64,000 nt of DNA from Bolinopsis microptera (GCF_026151205.1 NC_087083.1:7790460-7854459), one strand, 5' to 3'; shown: positions 37,901 through 41,191, numbered from the stretch's first letter. A program made the numbers and translations. The notes: generated from the letters alone by a model not told the origin.

Positions 37901-39354
37901 AGAACAGAAGTTGGTTTGCCAGAAGGTCGTCATGCCTGGCTACATGTCCAGCCAGTCTCATTCTTCTGGAGGCTATCATCGCTGATGGCTTGGGGATGTT
38001 GCCGTATAAATCACTGTTGTTGATGATTTGTGGCCAACGTATGTTCAAGGCCATCCGGAGCATTCTAGTGTAGCATCCATTGCTGGATGATACAGTAGTA
38101 GTAGTACAGACAATTTGCACTTATGAGAGTGTATTCCTTAATGATGAGCATAGAAATAAAGTGGCTTAAAAACTTAATCAGTGTTTTAGCCGAGGAAAAG
38201 TGTTAAGAAAAAAAAGAAGATTTTTCCTGTTTTTATGTAGTTTTTACAGACAATACAGTGCTTCTATCTCAACAAACTTGATTGAAGATAATGTGTAATT
38301 CTAATAATGCAGCCGAAGTTTTTATTTATTTTATGAATTACGACTATTTTATTTGTCCACTAAGTTACACTGTAAAGTAACCTGAGGTAAGAATAATAAA
38401 AGAAAACACGCGATTCGTTATTATACACGGGACCATTATCACAGCTCAATAAGTATTCCGAGCTTAAACTATAATTTCTTATACAGTGGTTTTCAAGAAA
38501 CTCAATCATCACTTACTGATAATCTATATAAGTATTTGAACTGTAAATGATGGAGACATTAGACAATTATTCAATTACTTTGATTAGTAAAAATGATTGT
38601 TTTTAGAAAAAGACAGGGAGAGTAACCGTGAGTATTGCGTGTTGACCTCCGATTGTTTTCCATTTACCAATTTCATAAATTCTCTTGATTTTATCTTTAA
38701 TCAAGTTCTTGCTGTTTCTAAAACGCATTTCAGATTTTATGCTATAGCTTGTGCGATTTATGTCATTTTCACGAAAATTTCATTAACTTGCTTTTTAGAG
38801 ACTAAAATTCTTTAGACTTCAAGTCTCTTCAGAAGATGATAGCATACTTAGCCTAGATTGCTATGTTTGCCTCCTGATTACATTCTATGAATCTTATCTA
38901 GCATACTTTAATCAGTAGTGCAATCGAGGAAAATATACTAGGATTTTATTTTTAAATATATTAGTAAAAAATAAAGTCCTCGTCTATAATAATATATGTT
39001 CTCATTTCTCAATTGTACTACTGAATGCAGTAGCACTAGTAATGTTCAATGATTCAAGATTTCATACAAATCAGTATTTTCACAGAGTAATCCTCTTATT
39101 GTTAGTGTGCACAATGTGTCTTTATTATTCTATTATTTATTCTTGTAAATTAATTATAATTCTTTACCCCAGGTCTGAGTGGTATGTTTAGGAGTAAGGA
39201 CTCTAGCAGTAAAGACTCCCTTTCTAATCTGAAGAGCGCTAACTCAGTAGCGAGCATTAACAGCATTAACAGCCTGTCAGACAGTGGACTAGCTTCAGTT
39301 GGGGGCGGTCCCCCCGGCTCTGTGACTAACGAGAAGGCAAATATAGTCACGTGA
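1797..39354 (+). CDS. Large multi-exon gene: low-complexity protein with one central CH domain (whole-gene entry, 5' partial)
   Basis: Twenty-four exons, each with a GT donor and AG acceptor, join in a single frame: 1797-1945, 3882-3919, 5253-6479, 7018-7124, 17609-17793, 19480-19587, 19715-19766, 20432-20531, 21054-21159, 21700-21820, 26490-26542, 26686-26731, 26899-27013, 27409-27497, 28273-28386, 29384-29417, 29551-29769, 30066-30168, 31006-31119, 31320-31437, 31618-32787, 32932-33030, 33162-33204 and 39173-39354. The visible product is about 1563 residues. It is rich in Ser, Arg, Lys, Glu and Pro, and only the CH domain (about residues 765-870) is recognisable. CH domains of this kind bind actin or microtubule-associated partners, so a cytoskeletal role is inferred. 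The CH sequence looks closest to single-CH proteins of the neuron navigator and Dixin type, but its central position between disordered repeats is unlike those, so no name is given. The start codon and promoter are outside the window. An alternative last exon is at 34422-34432. Confidence 0.78.
2113..3524. repeat. Poly-G minisatellite, block 2
   Basis: About 45 copies of a TACTGTGCTGACTATAATAG unit followed by T and a G run of 4-20, sometimes broken by A, C or T. It lies in the intron after exon 1797-1945. It shares TACTGTGCTGAC and the G run with block 1, but the middle differs (TATAATAG against CTACCTATAG), so each block was homogenised separately. Confidence 0.95.
3525..3625. repeat. 13-bp tandem repeat GTTGTAATCACAT
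   Basis: Seven to eight nearly perfect copies directly follow poly-G block 2 within the same intron. No coding potential is visible. Confidence 0.9.
3882..3919 (+). CDS. CH-domain gene, exon 2
   Basis: A 38-nt exon between acceptor ccctgtttcag and donor gtacgt. It completes an AGT serine codon from exon 1 and encodes SSASRPDNKRPIR, ending in phase 1. It is supported by frame consistency on both sides and by the Ser/Arg/Lys composition shared with its neighbours. Confidence 0.65.
3955..4030. repeat. Short 18-bp tandem repeat (AATAATGACTGTTAACTT-like)
   Basis: Four imperfect copies in the intron after exon 2. The rest of the intron to 4670 shows no coding signal. Confidence 0.75.
4690..5206. 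repeat. 50-bp minisatellite before the third exon
   Basis: About ten copies of a 49-50-bp unit built from CCAGAACGATAATAAATTG, TAATGACTCTTGTAAC and a C-rich tail CCCCTACCCCCCTAA. The copies are nearly identical, which suggests recent amplification. Minus-strand open frames through it are repeat artefacts. It ends about 45 bp before the acceptor of exon 5253-6479. Confidence 0.93.
5253..6479 (+). CDS. CH-domain gene, exon 3 (large repeat-rich exon)
   Basis: This 1227-nt exon follows acceptor gtaccctcccag and ends before the strong donor gtgagt; reading on would meet a stop six bases later. It encodes about 409 residues. An Arg/Ser-rich start is followed by about ten copies of SRESPHK (5467-5690), a short linker, about fourteen copies of EEHSPEN-like units (5863-6170), then DSSEDREGLPDEE repeats and a basic end with KKKSRPKEP. 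Both repeat units are 21 bp, so copy number can change without breaking the frame. The long minus-strand and other-frame open frames here are shadows. The protein segment looks disordered, and many Ser-Pro and Ser-Arg sites could be phosphorylated (inference). Confidence 0.85.
5467..5690 (+). repeat. Coding 21-bp repeat (SRESPHK)
   Basis: About ten copies of a unit such as AAGTCACGTGAGAGTCCCCA read as SRESPHK. Each copy contains the palindrome TCACGTGA. Copy-to-copy differences are mostly synonymous (AGT/AGC, CAT/CAC), consistent with selection on the protein. Confidence 0.9.
5863..6170 (+). repeat. Coding 21-bp repeat (EEHSPEN)
   Basis: About fourteen copies of an acidic heptad. Substitutions P/S and H/Y recur at the same positions. 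The frame is kept across the whole tract. Confidence 0.9.
6900..6992. repeat. ACTAGTAACCAC-type short tandem repeat
   Basis: Units of CACTAGTAACCA and CACTAGTTACCA sit in the intron just upstream of the acceptor at 7017. It is the same motif family as the arrays at 1231-1796 and 9640-9780, and related in reverse complement to the cassette found at 26-37 kb. Confidence 0.85.
7018..7124 (+). CDS. CH-domain gene, exon 4
   Basis: Acceptor cctctcctctcag, donor gtacgt. It encodes about 35 residues beginning YKGPKGSALYGQPTWWGEEE and ending in phase 0. The next in-phase exon I can support is 10.5 kb away (17609), so either this is a very long intron or small exons between were missed. Confidence 0.75.
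7128..7485. repeat. 9-bp repeat (TTACACTCC)n
   Basis: Starts two or three bases after the donor of exon 7018-7124 and runs about 360 bp, with TTACTATTTACACTCC variants. Open frames listing Leu-Thr-His-Ser are repeat translation. It lies wholly inside the intron. Confidence 0.95.
7486..8006. other. Intron sequence, no gene seen
   Basis: AT-rich intron sequence with no exon-like signal in a consistent frame. At about 7865-7912 there is a stretch CCCGGTATAGAGAGGTTTCG that resembles the terminal sequence of pogo/Tigger-type elements, but no partner end was found. Confidence 0.5.
8007..8155. mobile_element. hAT-like MITE, 149 bp, with 8-bp target duplication
   Basis: The ends are CAGGGACAAAAGGAAATCG and, in reverse complement of the right end, CAGGGACAAAAGGATTTCG. 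The element is flanked on both sides by the 8-mer GGTGGGGG (7999-8006 and 8156-8163). An 8-bp duplication with CAGGG ends is the usual signature of a non-autonomous hAT element. It carries no transposase. Confidence 0.85.
8164..8577. other. Intron sequence, G-rich then AT-rich
   Basis: A short GGGGTGGGGTAGGAAGAGG-type degenerate repeat to about 8240, then unremarkable sequence. No exon supported. Confidence 0.5.
8578..8842. repeat. 7-bp repeat (GATACAG)n
   Basis: About 38 copies of GATACAG, nearly perfect, with one GATACAGTATACAG and one GATACGGCATACGG variant. Open frames in five phases (IQDTGYR, CILYPVS) are translations of the repeat and are not genes. Confidence 0.97.
8843..9639. other. 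Intron sequence, no gene seen
   Basis: AT-rich with short TA runs at 8847-8865 and 8968-8982. I see no coding or RNA gene signal. Confidence 0.5.
9640..9780. repeat. CACTAGTTACCA tandem repeat
   Basis: About eleven 12-bp units of the form CACTAGTTACCA, interrupted by GTAGTGTCACTAGTTACCAC variants. It belongs to the same family, in opposite orientation, as the GGTAACTAGT cassette at 26-37 kb. Confidence 0.9.
9922..10262. mobile_element. hAT-like MITE, 341 bp, GC-rich, with 8-bp target duplication
   Basis: The ends are CAGTAATCGACCG and, in reverse complement of the right end, CAGTAAACGACCG. Flanks are TAGAGAGT on both sides (9914-9921 and 10263-10270). The interior has repeated CCCGGCCCCGGCC blocks, very unlike the AT-rich surroundings. 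It has no coding capacity; hAT mobilisation is inferred from CAG ends and the 8-bp duplication. Confidence 0.85.
10534..10795. repeat. 23-bp minisatellite (TTCGGATGTGGAAATTTGTC unit)
   Basis: Eleven copies, varying mainly at TTCGG/TTTGG and CTAC/CTGC. Since 23 is not a multiple of 3, all three frames are open by chance and are not genes. Confidence 0.95.
10800..13160. other. Long intron segment without supported gene
   Basis: AT-rich sequence with a two-copy repeat at about 11185-11278 (ACACTAAATGTATA units) and a small GC-rich patch at 12240-12280. Open frames of 60-75 codons at 12347-13058 lack splice context and recognisable motifs. I see no exon of the large gene here. Confidence 0.45.
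13165..13405. repeat. Minisatellite with ACTATAGCAGTAGAACTAG units
   Basis: About eight copies of a 30-35-bp unit with alternating GTTGCTATAGCAAC and CATTGTAGCTACAATA halves. Each half is a short palindrome, so each unit can form small hairpins. Confidence 0.88.
14175..14710. repeat. 48-bp minisatellite (CTTATACACCAATAAAATAG unit)
   Basis: About eleven copies of a 48-bp unit continuing with ATGTGTAGTGTCGTAATTAT. Differences are few (ATGTG/ATATG, TATTT/TGTTT). No coding potential. Confidence 0.94.
15373..15412. repeat. Duplicated 16-bp perfect palindrome
   Basis: CAGGGGCACGCCCCTG occurs at 15373-15388 and 15397-15412, inside a 24-bp direct repeat. Each copy is a near-perfect palindrome able to form a hairpin or cruciform. 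The function is unknown. Confidence 0.85.
15895..16700. repeat. 19-bp minisatellite (AGTAAACTATACACTGTAC)
   Basis: About 42 copies. The C(A/G)GTAAAC variants are not random: CGG variants dominate the left third, and TGTACACTGTACAG palindrome-like variants dominate 16210-16480. Minus-strand Tyr/Ser/Val frames are repeat artefacts. Confidence 0.95.
16855..17045. repeat. 41-bp repeat with CCAATCAGAGAGCTGTATTC
   Basis: Five copies of TTAACCAATCAGAGAGCTGT followed by ATTCTAGTCACGCAATACAA. The same unit also occurs singly or doubly at about 13632-13710 and 15535-15610, there with TCACGTGAT in place of TCACGCAAT. Confidence 0.9.
17609..17793 (+). CDS. CH-domain gene, exon 5
   Basis: Acceptor ctctctttcttag, donor gtaaac. 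It encodes about 61 residues beginning RTPRHSHSTEFDPFDGYSDR, then a glycine- and arginine-rich stretch with GDRDNG repeats, ending in phase 2. Composition and frame match the flanking exons. Confidence 0.8.
18745..18930. repeat. AT-rich 50-bp repeat (GATATTATATATAATGTGAG)
   Basis: About four copies in the intron between exons 17609-17793 and 19480-19587. A TG-rich microsatellite occupies about 18020-18185 in the same intron. Nothing coding is seen. Confidence 0.85.
19480..19587 (+). CDS. CH-domain gene, exon 6
   Basis: Acceptor taatttctcag, donor gtactg. It encodes about 36 residues: SYNGNHGNHDSPARPTSGF followed by an acidic Tyr-rich segment ending in NTDR. A GGTAACCAT direct repeat lies at its start. 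Phase 2 on both sides fits its neighbours. Confidence 0.78.
19715..19766 (+). CDS. CH-domain gene, exon 7
   Basis: A 52-nt exon, acceptor aatgttgtcag, donor gtgagt. It encodes SYPPVEERRNNRNPPQP after completing an Arg codon, and ends in phase 0. Confidence 0.72.
20432..20531 (+). CDS. CH-domain gene, exon 8
   Basis: Acceptor ctataatttcag, donor gtaaat. It encodes RFEERVYTPPPSKPGMAFQI followed by TFDEPKSSSPRHP, ending in phase 1. An open frame continues upstream to an alternative acceptor near 20341, but that version has no clean junction. Confidence 0.76.
20555..20975. repeat. 33-bp GC-rich minisatellite (CTCTTCCTACACCCCTGGTG unit)
   Basis: About thirteen copies starting 25 bp after the donor of exon 8. 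The unit includes TACACCCCTGGTGTA, a near-perfect palindrome. Its GC content is far above the neighbouring introns. Predicted Pro/Gly open frames are repeat translation. Confidence 0.94.
21054..21159 (+). CDS. CH-domain gene, exon 9
   Basis: Acceptor aattaactcgcag, donor gttcga. It encodes about 35 residues: GKKKKGTPPKPDNENDKKSN then VSVTSDRSRKSVDSNR. A basic patch at its start could be a nuclear-localisation or nucleic-acid-binding patch (inference only). Confidence 0.75.
21227..21572. mobile_element. Inverted-repeat element with G/C homopolymer ends
   Basis: The left part reads G-run then TCATGAGTATTTTGAGA. The right end in reverse complement reads G-run then TCATGAGTATTTTTGAGA. Inner copies of AAAATGCCAAATTCTCA and GAGAATTTGGCCATTTT also face each other. 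This is compatible with a MITE or foldback element in the intron, but no target duplication could be defined because the flanks are homopolymer. Confidence 0.6.
21700..21820 (+). CDS. CH-domain gene, exon 10
   Basis: Acceptor ttatgtcag, donor gtaaaa. It encodes about 41 residues with short repeats DKNSDRHSDKGSDKGSD and an acidic end DDIELSLPDE, in phase 0. It precedes a 4.7-kb intron made almost wholly of tandem arrays. Confidence 0.78.
21945..22197. repeat. TAC/AGTAAT minisatellite, left part
   Basis: Units of (TAC)n CAGTAATAGTAATAGTAAT AGTAGTAACTATACTAATCA with a variable number of TAC triplets. The array is interrupted at 22198 by a LINE tail and resumes at 22418. Confidence 0.93.
22198..22417 (-). 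mobile_element. 5'-truncated LINE tail inserted inside the TAC minisatellite
   Basis: On the minus strand this encodes the C-terminal end of a non-LTR reverse-transcriptase protein (22209-22412, 67 residues): LLLWEPTHGVRSRGRPAMTY, then a DRVLWR motif and a stop. The family resemblance is to the W-GH...GRP...D-DxWR tail found at 37734-38079. The 3' end carries short AAGTC repeats. Both flanks are the same minisatellite, so the target duplication cannot be delimited. Confidence 0.75.
22418..23262. repeat. TAC/AGTAAT minisatellite, right part
   Basis: About nineteen units of roughly 45 bp with (TAC)3-8 and AGTAATAGTAATAGT blocks. All block lengths are multiples of 3, so a 304-codon plus-strand frame and a 284-codon minus-strand frame stay open. 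Their Tyr/Ser/Asn and Val/Ile/Thr content shows they are repeat artefacts. Confidence 0.94.
23480..26250. repeat. 31-bp minisatellite, roughly 90 copies
   Basis: The unit is TAGCTAAACCCTGCTACCAG followed by AGCGATTAGTG. Three positions vary repeatedly: CTACC/CTATC, CGATT/CAATT/CTATT and TAGTG/TAGTA. Variant CTATT is common at the left end and CGATT at the right, a graded change. One copy at about 24795 has a short internal duplication. The array fills the intron between exons 21700-21820 and 26490-26542. Confidence 0.97.
26245..26322 (+). repeat. GTAACTATGG cassette with 21-bp flanking duplication
   Basis: CGATTAGTTAGCTGTTAGCC plus T occurs at 26245-26265 and again at 26302-26322. Between them are 36 bp holding two GTAACTATGGTAAC units. 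It lies at the right edge of the 31-bp array, and the duplicated sequence includes the last array bases. Confidence 0.9.
26490..26542 (+). CDS. CH-domain gene, exon 11
   Basis: Acceptor ctatgtttcag, donor gtaagt. It encodes PSNEEVACRSDEEVSVS, phase 0 to phase 2. Acidic, short, and frame-consistent. Confidence 0.75.
26686..26731 (+). CDS. CH-domain gene, exon 12
   Basis: Acceptor aaaattttcag, donor gtgaga. It completes a Ser codon, then encodes GSLPDVHMEDPAIKK, ending in phase 0 directly before the CH domain. Confidence 0.76.
26899..27013 (+). CDS. CH-domain gene, exon 13 (CH domain, first third)
   Basis: Acceptor cattgttcag, donor gtaatt. It encodes ELTKWANSMLKTKDYVPVFS followed by IHDSMKDGRTLAQLLHSI. 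The Trp in helix A and the DG-x-x-L-x-x-L-(L/I) signature are the typical first half of a calponin-homology domain. With exons 14 and 15 it makes a full single CH domain of about 105 residues. Confidence 0.88.
27216..27336. mobile_element. Foldback/MITE-like element, 46-bp arms
   Basis: Arms 27216-27261 and 27291-27336 are inverted repeats of 46 bp with one mismatch, starting TTGATGTTTTGGGACAAAGT, around a 29-bp loop. It sits in the intron inside the CH domain. It has no coding capacity and no clear target duplication. In an RNA it would fold as one long hairpin. Confidence 0.85.
27409..27497 (+). CDS. CH-domain gene, exon 14 (CH domain, middle)
   Basis: Acceptor gtaaatttcag, donor at gtaact. 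It encodes DERVSDLNKDPKLRVEILPN then IDKCLAFSK, matching the CH pattern of ...NI.KCL.F. Its last 18 bases and donor are copied again at 27548-27567 after a cassette of GTAACTAGTAGT units. Splicing at the left donor keeps the frame; reading on meets a stop in the second copy. Confidence 0.87.
27480..27567 (+). repeat. GTAACTAGTAGT cassette with duplicated exon end and donor
   Basis: TGTTTAGCCTTCTCAAAGGT is present at 27480-27499 and 27548-27567. The 48 bp between begin AACTAGTAGTGTAACTGTGG and end AACTAG. Starting from the donor, the interval reads GT...AG before the second copy of the exon end. Confidence 0.93.
27825..27866 (+). repeat. Single-unit cassette with 9-bp flanking duplication
   Basis: GTGTCAAAA at 27825-27833 and 27858-27866 surrounds TTAGTGTAACTATGGTAACT plus AGTA. 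This is the weakest member of the series because the repeat is short. Confidence 0.6.
28109..28260 (+). repeat. Long cassette with 20-bp flanking duplication
   Basis: TGTTGGTTTACCCTGACTTG is at 28109-28128 and 28241-28260. Between them are about 112 bp with five to six TAGTGTAACTATGGTAAC units, two of them TAATTATGG variants. It lies about 13 bp before the acceptor of the next exon. Confidence 0.92.
28273..28386 (+). CDS. CH-domain gene, exon 15 (CH domain, last third)
   Basis: Acceptor cttgtccccag, donor gttcgt. It encodes QNNLMVGDIASRDIVKGNEL then QITILLEQLRAAHKRKLE. The I-x-x-x-D-I-V-x-GN-x-x-x-x-L-x-L-L pattern is the C-terminal half of a CH domain. Phase 0 at both ends. Confidence 0.87.
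28845..28950. repeat. 24-bp AT-rich repeat (TTAATTAGTTAATTATTTAA)
   Basis: About five copies in the intron after the CH domain. The rest of the intron to 29380 shows nothing coding that I can support. Confidence 0.85.
29384..29417 (+). CDS. CH-domain gene, exon 16
   Basis: A 34-nt exon, acceptor gatattttcag, donor gtaaat. It encodes RPAVPKPDESK, ending in phase 1 and joining the next exon through an Asp codon. Confidence 0.68.
29551..29769 (+). CDS. CH-domain gene, exon 17
   Basis: Acceptor tccttctcacag, donor gtaaag. It encodes about 73 residues: PLHTPNLASASN, then four to five HTLSS/HTLSN repeats, then the 12-residue insert VTSSVTMVTDKL, then ILGHLDWNLSQTWLKYL. The insert is a GTAACTAGTAGTGTAACTAT cassette with the preceding ACAGATAAGCTG duplicated after it. 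Its 36 bp keep the frame, so the cassette appears to be coding here. Confidence 0.74.
29670..29717 (+). repeat. In-frame cassette with 12-bp duplication inside an exon
   Basis: ACAGATAAGCTG is at 29670-29681 and 29706-29717. The 24 bp between are GTAACTAGTAGTGTAACTAT plus GGTA. The 36-bp net addition starts with GT and ends with AG if cut at GTAACT...AACAG, so it could be either translated or removed as a minimal intron; its length argues for translation. Confidence 0.85.
29956..30073 (+). repeat. Cassette with 42-bp duplication of a splice acceptor
   Basis: A 42-bp segment starting GTAAATAT and ending TCAGAAGCGGAG occurs at 29956-29997 and 30032-30073 with two mismatches. The separating 34 bp are TAGTGTAACTATGG units. 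Both copies carry an acceptor; using the left one would hit a TAG stop within three codons. Confidence 0.93.
30066..30168 (+). CDS. CH-domain gene, exon 18
   Basis: Acceptor atcagtttcag (right-hand copy), donor gtatag. It encodes AELTDEEGVLPFRRNKTMAA followed by PPRSKRSQNHTSS, ending in phase 2. Upstream, a duplicated copy of the acceptor exists at 29988-29989 but is not productive. Confidence 0.78.
30330..31005 (+). repeat. 54-bp array of splice acceptors and exon starts
   Basis: Thirteen copies of a unit with ACACTTTCTCTTTCAG then TTTAGAGACAGGAGA then CTTTCGCTTTGTTAACACAC. Each contains a good polypyrimidine tract and AG acceptor followed by the first codons (LETGD) of exon 31006-31119. 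The unit is 54 bp (18 codons), but one copy near 30535 is 2 bp short and the last copy is 5 bp short. The 30535 copy ends ACAAGCC, as does the real exon. Confidence 0.93.
31006..31119 (+). CDS. CH-domain gene, exon 19
   Basis: Acceptor tttctctttcag (last copy of the 54-bp array), donor gtaagt. It encodes LETGDKPTDQIERMLLHTLN then TLTQQLKSKIDKSAVYS, a likely short amphipathic helix. Its end and donor are duplicated at 31167-31194. Choosing an upstream array acceptor shifts the frame in the final 5-bp-short unit and leads to a stop. Confidence 0.77.
31098..31194 (+). repeat. Cassette with 28-bp duplication of exon end and donor
   Basis: The segment starting ACAAATCTGCAGTATATTCA and ending GTAAGT is at 31098-31125 and, with one mismatch, at 31167-31194. 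Between are two GTAACTATGG units with TAGTAGT. Both copies keep the GTAAGT donor. Confidence 0.93.
31320..31437 (+). CDS. CH-domain gene, exon 20
   Basis: Acceptor aaccctcctag, donor gttagt. It encodes about 40 residues: HIKEELDSLAGNNAPEDFAP then a Pro/Gly-rich segment ending AIPDS. Phase 2 in, phase 0 out. Confidence 0.75.
31618..32787 (+). CDS. CH-domain gene, exon 21 (second large exon)
   Basis: Acceptor ttttttaaag, donor gtgaaa; 1170 nt, exactly 390 codons. It starts ESSLTDLVTEKLTENTKSEL, then has about five PRDVTT repeats (18-bp units with CACGTGACGTCAC, 31837-31930), a basic region with KKREMKIKITRRVNKRE and RPRKRKSRSKRGK, more TRDVT repeats near 32565-32610, and a folded-looking end with CDQWISWVLCTHYDLEWGAV. 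The basic stretches look like possible nuclear-localisation signals (inference). The family of the C-terminal part is not recognised. Confidence 0.85.
32932..33030 (+). CDS. CH-domain gene, exon 22 (coiled coil)
   Basis: Acceptor atttcttcctag, donor gtaaga. It encodes EITEALKNLRFLERKLTEIE then ENLVHVRNETIPT. Leu/Ile spacing suggests a short coiled coil. Phase 0 on both sides. Confidence 0.78.
33162..33204 (+). CDS. CH-domain gene, exon 23 (lysine-rich)
   Basis: Acceptor ggttttcccag, donor gtaaat. It encodes LAKKGMEKPKKKKK, ending in phase 1. The donor can join in phase to either of two terminal exons (34422 or 39173). Confidence 0.75.
33500..33970. repeat. 55-bp minisatellite (GTGACTACTTGGTGACTAAT unit)
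   Basis: About nine copies of a unit continuing AATGTAGTGACTATTTCATG ACTAGTAATGCA in the intron after the lysine-rich exon. Non-coding. Confidence 0.92.
34045..34160. repeat. 19-bp repeat (ATAACATACTTAGCTATAA)
   Basis: Six copies with ATAAGTAACATACTTAGCTA variants, within the same intron. Confidence 0.9.
34422..34432 (+). CDS. CH-domain gene, alternative last exon a
   Basis: Acceptor gttcattttag. Joined to the phase-1 donor at 33204 it adds GAL and a TAA stop, giving a protein ending KKKKKGAL. A possible AATAAA lies at 34727-34732. It competes with the exon at 39173. Confidence 0.5.
35418..35458. repeat. Perfect 16-bp hairpin
   Basis: AGACCCTGGTCATTAG (35418-35433) and CTAATGACCAGGGTCT (35443-35458) are exact reverse complements around a 9-base loop. 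Confidence 0.85.
35967..36105. repeat. 27-bp repeat (GTGCAAACCTAACATGCGAC)
   Basis: Five copies of a unit ending ATATTGCAC, with CACGTG at unit junctions. A further run of ACACGTGTATA units follows at 36190-36240. Confidence 0.9.
36600..36690. repeat. GTAATTACGGGTAATTAGGT short repeats
   Basis: Four to five imperfect units. Flanking sequence to 37200 holds a 33-bp tandem duplication (TTCGTTAAAGTCAGGTTGTT, about 36960-37025) and no gene. Confidence 0.75.
37203..37300 (+). repeat. Cassette with 34-bp flanking duplication
   Basis: The segment starting ATTGGATGTGAGATGAATAG is at 37203-37236 and, with one mismatch, at 37267-37300. The 30 bp between are ATGGTAACTAGTAGTGTAAC units. This copy is in the long intron before the last exon, away from any splice site. 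Confidence 0.93.
37723..38079 (-). mobile_element. 5'-truncated LINE tail with 12-bp target duplication
   Basis: TTGCTGGATGAT flanks the insertion at 37711-37722 and 38080-38091. On the minus strand the element encodes the C-terminal tail of a non-LTR reverse transcriptase (stop at 37734): CYTRMLRMALNIRWPQIINN, MRLAGHVARHD, GYRRPGRPHLTFLD and DRDVWR. The catalytic RT region is missing. The 3' end has short AAGTCAGTAAGTC repeats instead of a long poly-A. It is related to the copy at 22198-22417. Confidence 0.85.
38121..39172. other. AT-rich intron, no gene seen
   Basis: No exon or RNA gene can be supported. A 72-codon open frame at 38597-38815 starts near a possible acceptor but lacks any other support. 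Confidence 0.5.
39173..39354 (+). CDS. CH-domain gene, last exon b
   Basis: Acceptor tctttaccccag. Joined to the phase-1 donor at 33204 it adds GLSGMFRSKDSSSKDSLSNL, then a Ser/Asn-rich segment with SINSINSLSDSG and GGGPPG, ending NEKANIVT with TGA at 39352-39354. Three bases on there is a gtgagg donor, so a 3'-UTR intron to about 39613 is likely. Ser/Lys composition matches the rest of the protein. It makes the longer isoform (about 1563 visible residues). Confidence 0.68.
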
Positions 39355-40149
39355 AGGTGAGGGTCTTAGTGTTATCCACCATTATATGTTAACAATTAAC
39401 ATATCCTTATCATACTCAGTACCTAATATCTGTGACTTAACCTTATCAATTATCATACTGGGATGGTCTGATTTTCTATAAGTATAGTTATTTGTTTTTT
39501 CAGTTTCATGAAAGTAGTCATTTCTAATTTATAGTTTATTGGCATATTATTTAGTTGATTGGCTGTTTAATAAATTTAAACAACCTAGTTTCTGAATTAT
39601 AACTTATTTTCAGATTTGGGAAAAAAGAAATCAGAAGGAGTAATTCTCTACAGAACGTGAGAGCCAGTAAATACAAACCGCTCCTAGTCCCACTTAATCT
39701 AGAAGCAGGGCATAGTCCTGCTGCTAACTGCTGCTAACTGCTACTAGTTACACTAGTACTCATCTTTATCAGTTTCACGGAGTGCGCGGCTCAAATATCG
39801 TGCGTATATTGGAGTGTGCGGCTCAAATATCGTGCGTATATTGCACGTGTCTCGCAAAACTAAGTTAAACTACACCACTTATGCTGACTACTGTAAACTT
39901 TAATAGAACTATTAGATATTAGTAGTTTTTAGTGACGCATGATTATCTTGTTAATGAGTATACAGACTTGATATTGTCAATTAATCATCATAATCATATT
40001 ATGTGCAATGTGTCAATCAAACTTGTTGTCGATTTACAATTCACAAATCTCATATCTTGAGGTTTGAAATCTTCACATTTATGATTTAAGTTTTTAATCG
40101 TGTTAAATAGTTAACTTTTTCTTATATTATGACAAAATGATAAATGGAG

Positions 40150-40226
40150 ATTGTTGCATGTTGAATAACTATGGTAACTAGTAGTGTAACTATGGTAACT
40201 AGTAGTGTAACTATGGTAACTAGTAG
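40150..40226 (+). repeat. GTAACTATGG cassette without clear flanking duplication
   Basis: Three to four units of AACTATGGTAACTAGTAGTG. Unlike the upstream copies, no flanking direct repeat longer than about 7 bp was seen. Confidence 0.8.
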
Positions 40227-40716
40227 GAATATACTGAATATATATATATAGTATTGAACAATACTGACTCTCTAAGACAATATTGGTTTCATTTTGACTA
40301 TTTTCTTATTTTTGACAGCTGGTATGTGTTACACAGATATAATTGCCACATTGGTGGGAACCTCCATGATTTTCAAATTTCTTGGCTAAATGTTGAGATA
40401 ATAACCGATGTAGATTTTGTCATACGTTGTATGACCCGCCTGTAGCGTCGAAGACGCTACTATAGTGAAGCGACCGTGGGGGTCACCACGTGATACAATG
40501 TGGATTGTAGGCAGCATTATCTCAATATTTAGTCAATATCTTCAGACTCGTAATCGTGTTGTTATTATTGTTCGGTTTTTGTTGTTCAGTAAATACTGTA
40601 GTACATTTTTGATCATTGTTCTTGGAAATCTTCTCTACTAATTATACATTGTAGTTATAACTTATAACTTATAACTTATAACTATTACTGCTGAAAGTCG
40701 ATCGTTATTATTATAT

Positions 40717-40803
40717 TTTACTGGGCGGCGCTCAGCCTGTCATTCCGCCTAATCTCTATTCATATATGTTTATGAACATGATAGCCTGAGGTCCCCAGGT
40801 AAA
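40717..40803. mobile_element. Short repeat element, family A, copy 1
   Basis: An 87-bp unit from TTTACTGGGCGGCGCTCAGC to GAGGTCCCCAGGTAAA with imperfect inverted ends and a central TATGTTTATGAACATGATAG palindrome-like part. Further copies are at 41247-41333, 42023-42103 (inverse), 54078-55826 (split) and about 56868-56938 (inverse). Confidence 0.8.
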
Positions 40804-40841
40804 TTATATTGAGAATTTAGTATCTGATATCGTATACCCAG

Positions 40842-41191
40842 GAAACCTTACTGATAGGGAGGAAGTGAAAAGAAATAGAAAGGTTTTCAACAAAATGTTC
40901 GTTTCGTGAAACTAAAGTTACCTCCCCAGGAGGAAAATTAGGGACATTATAGATTTTGAATTATCGCGAAAAGTCTTATTTTGGGCCTTATAAATTGCGC
41001 AGTTTTAACTTTGCGAATTCTTGTTCTCTGATTGGCTGAATTGTATCACGTGGTACGTGGTGAAATTGCATTATTGGAATGTTGGAAGCGTGCAAATGCA
41101 ATGAACTTATGAGCGCGCGCGGAGCTCAACAAGCAGTGAAAACGCAATTTCATCTGTAGTAATATCGCCAGCCAGTAAGGTTTGCTGGGTT
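40842..41191. mobile_element. MITE, family B, copy 1 (about 350 bp)
   Basis: Ends ACCCAGGAAACCTTACTG and CAGTAAGGTTTGCTGGGT form 18-bp imperfect terminal inverted repeats. The interior has TTTTGAATTATCGCGAAAAG and a CTCTGATTGGCTGAATTGTA...CACGTGG motif. It shares these with copy 2 at 42011-42475. It has no coding capacity. Confidence 0.82.

Noticed and set aside
40440..40470. Hairpin GTAGCGTCGAAGACGCTAC as a terminator or small RNA
   Set aside because: An 8-bp stem without other context in a eukaryotic genome is not enough to assign a role.
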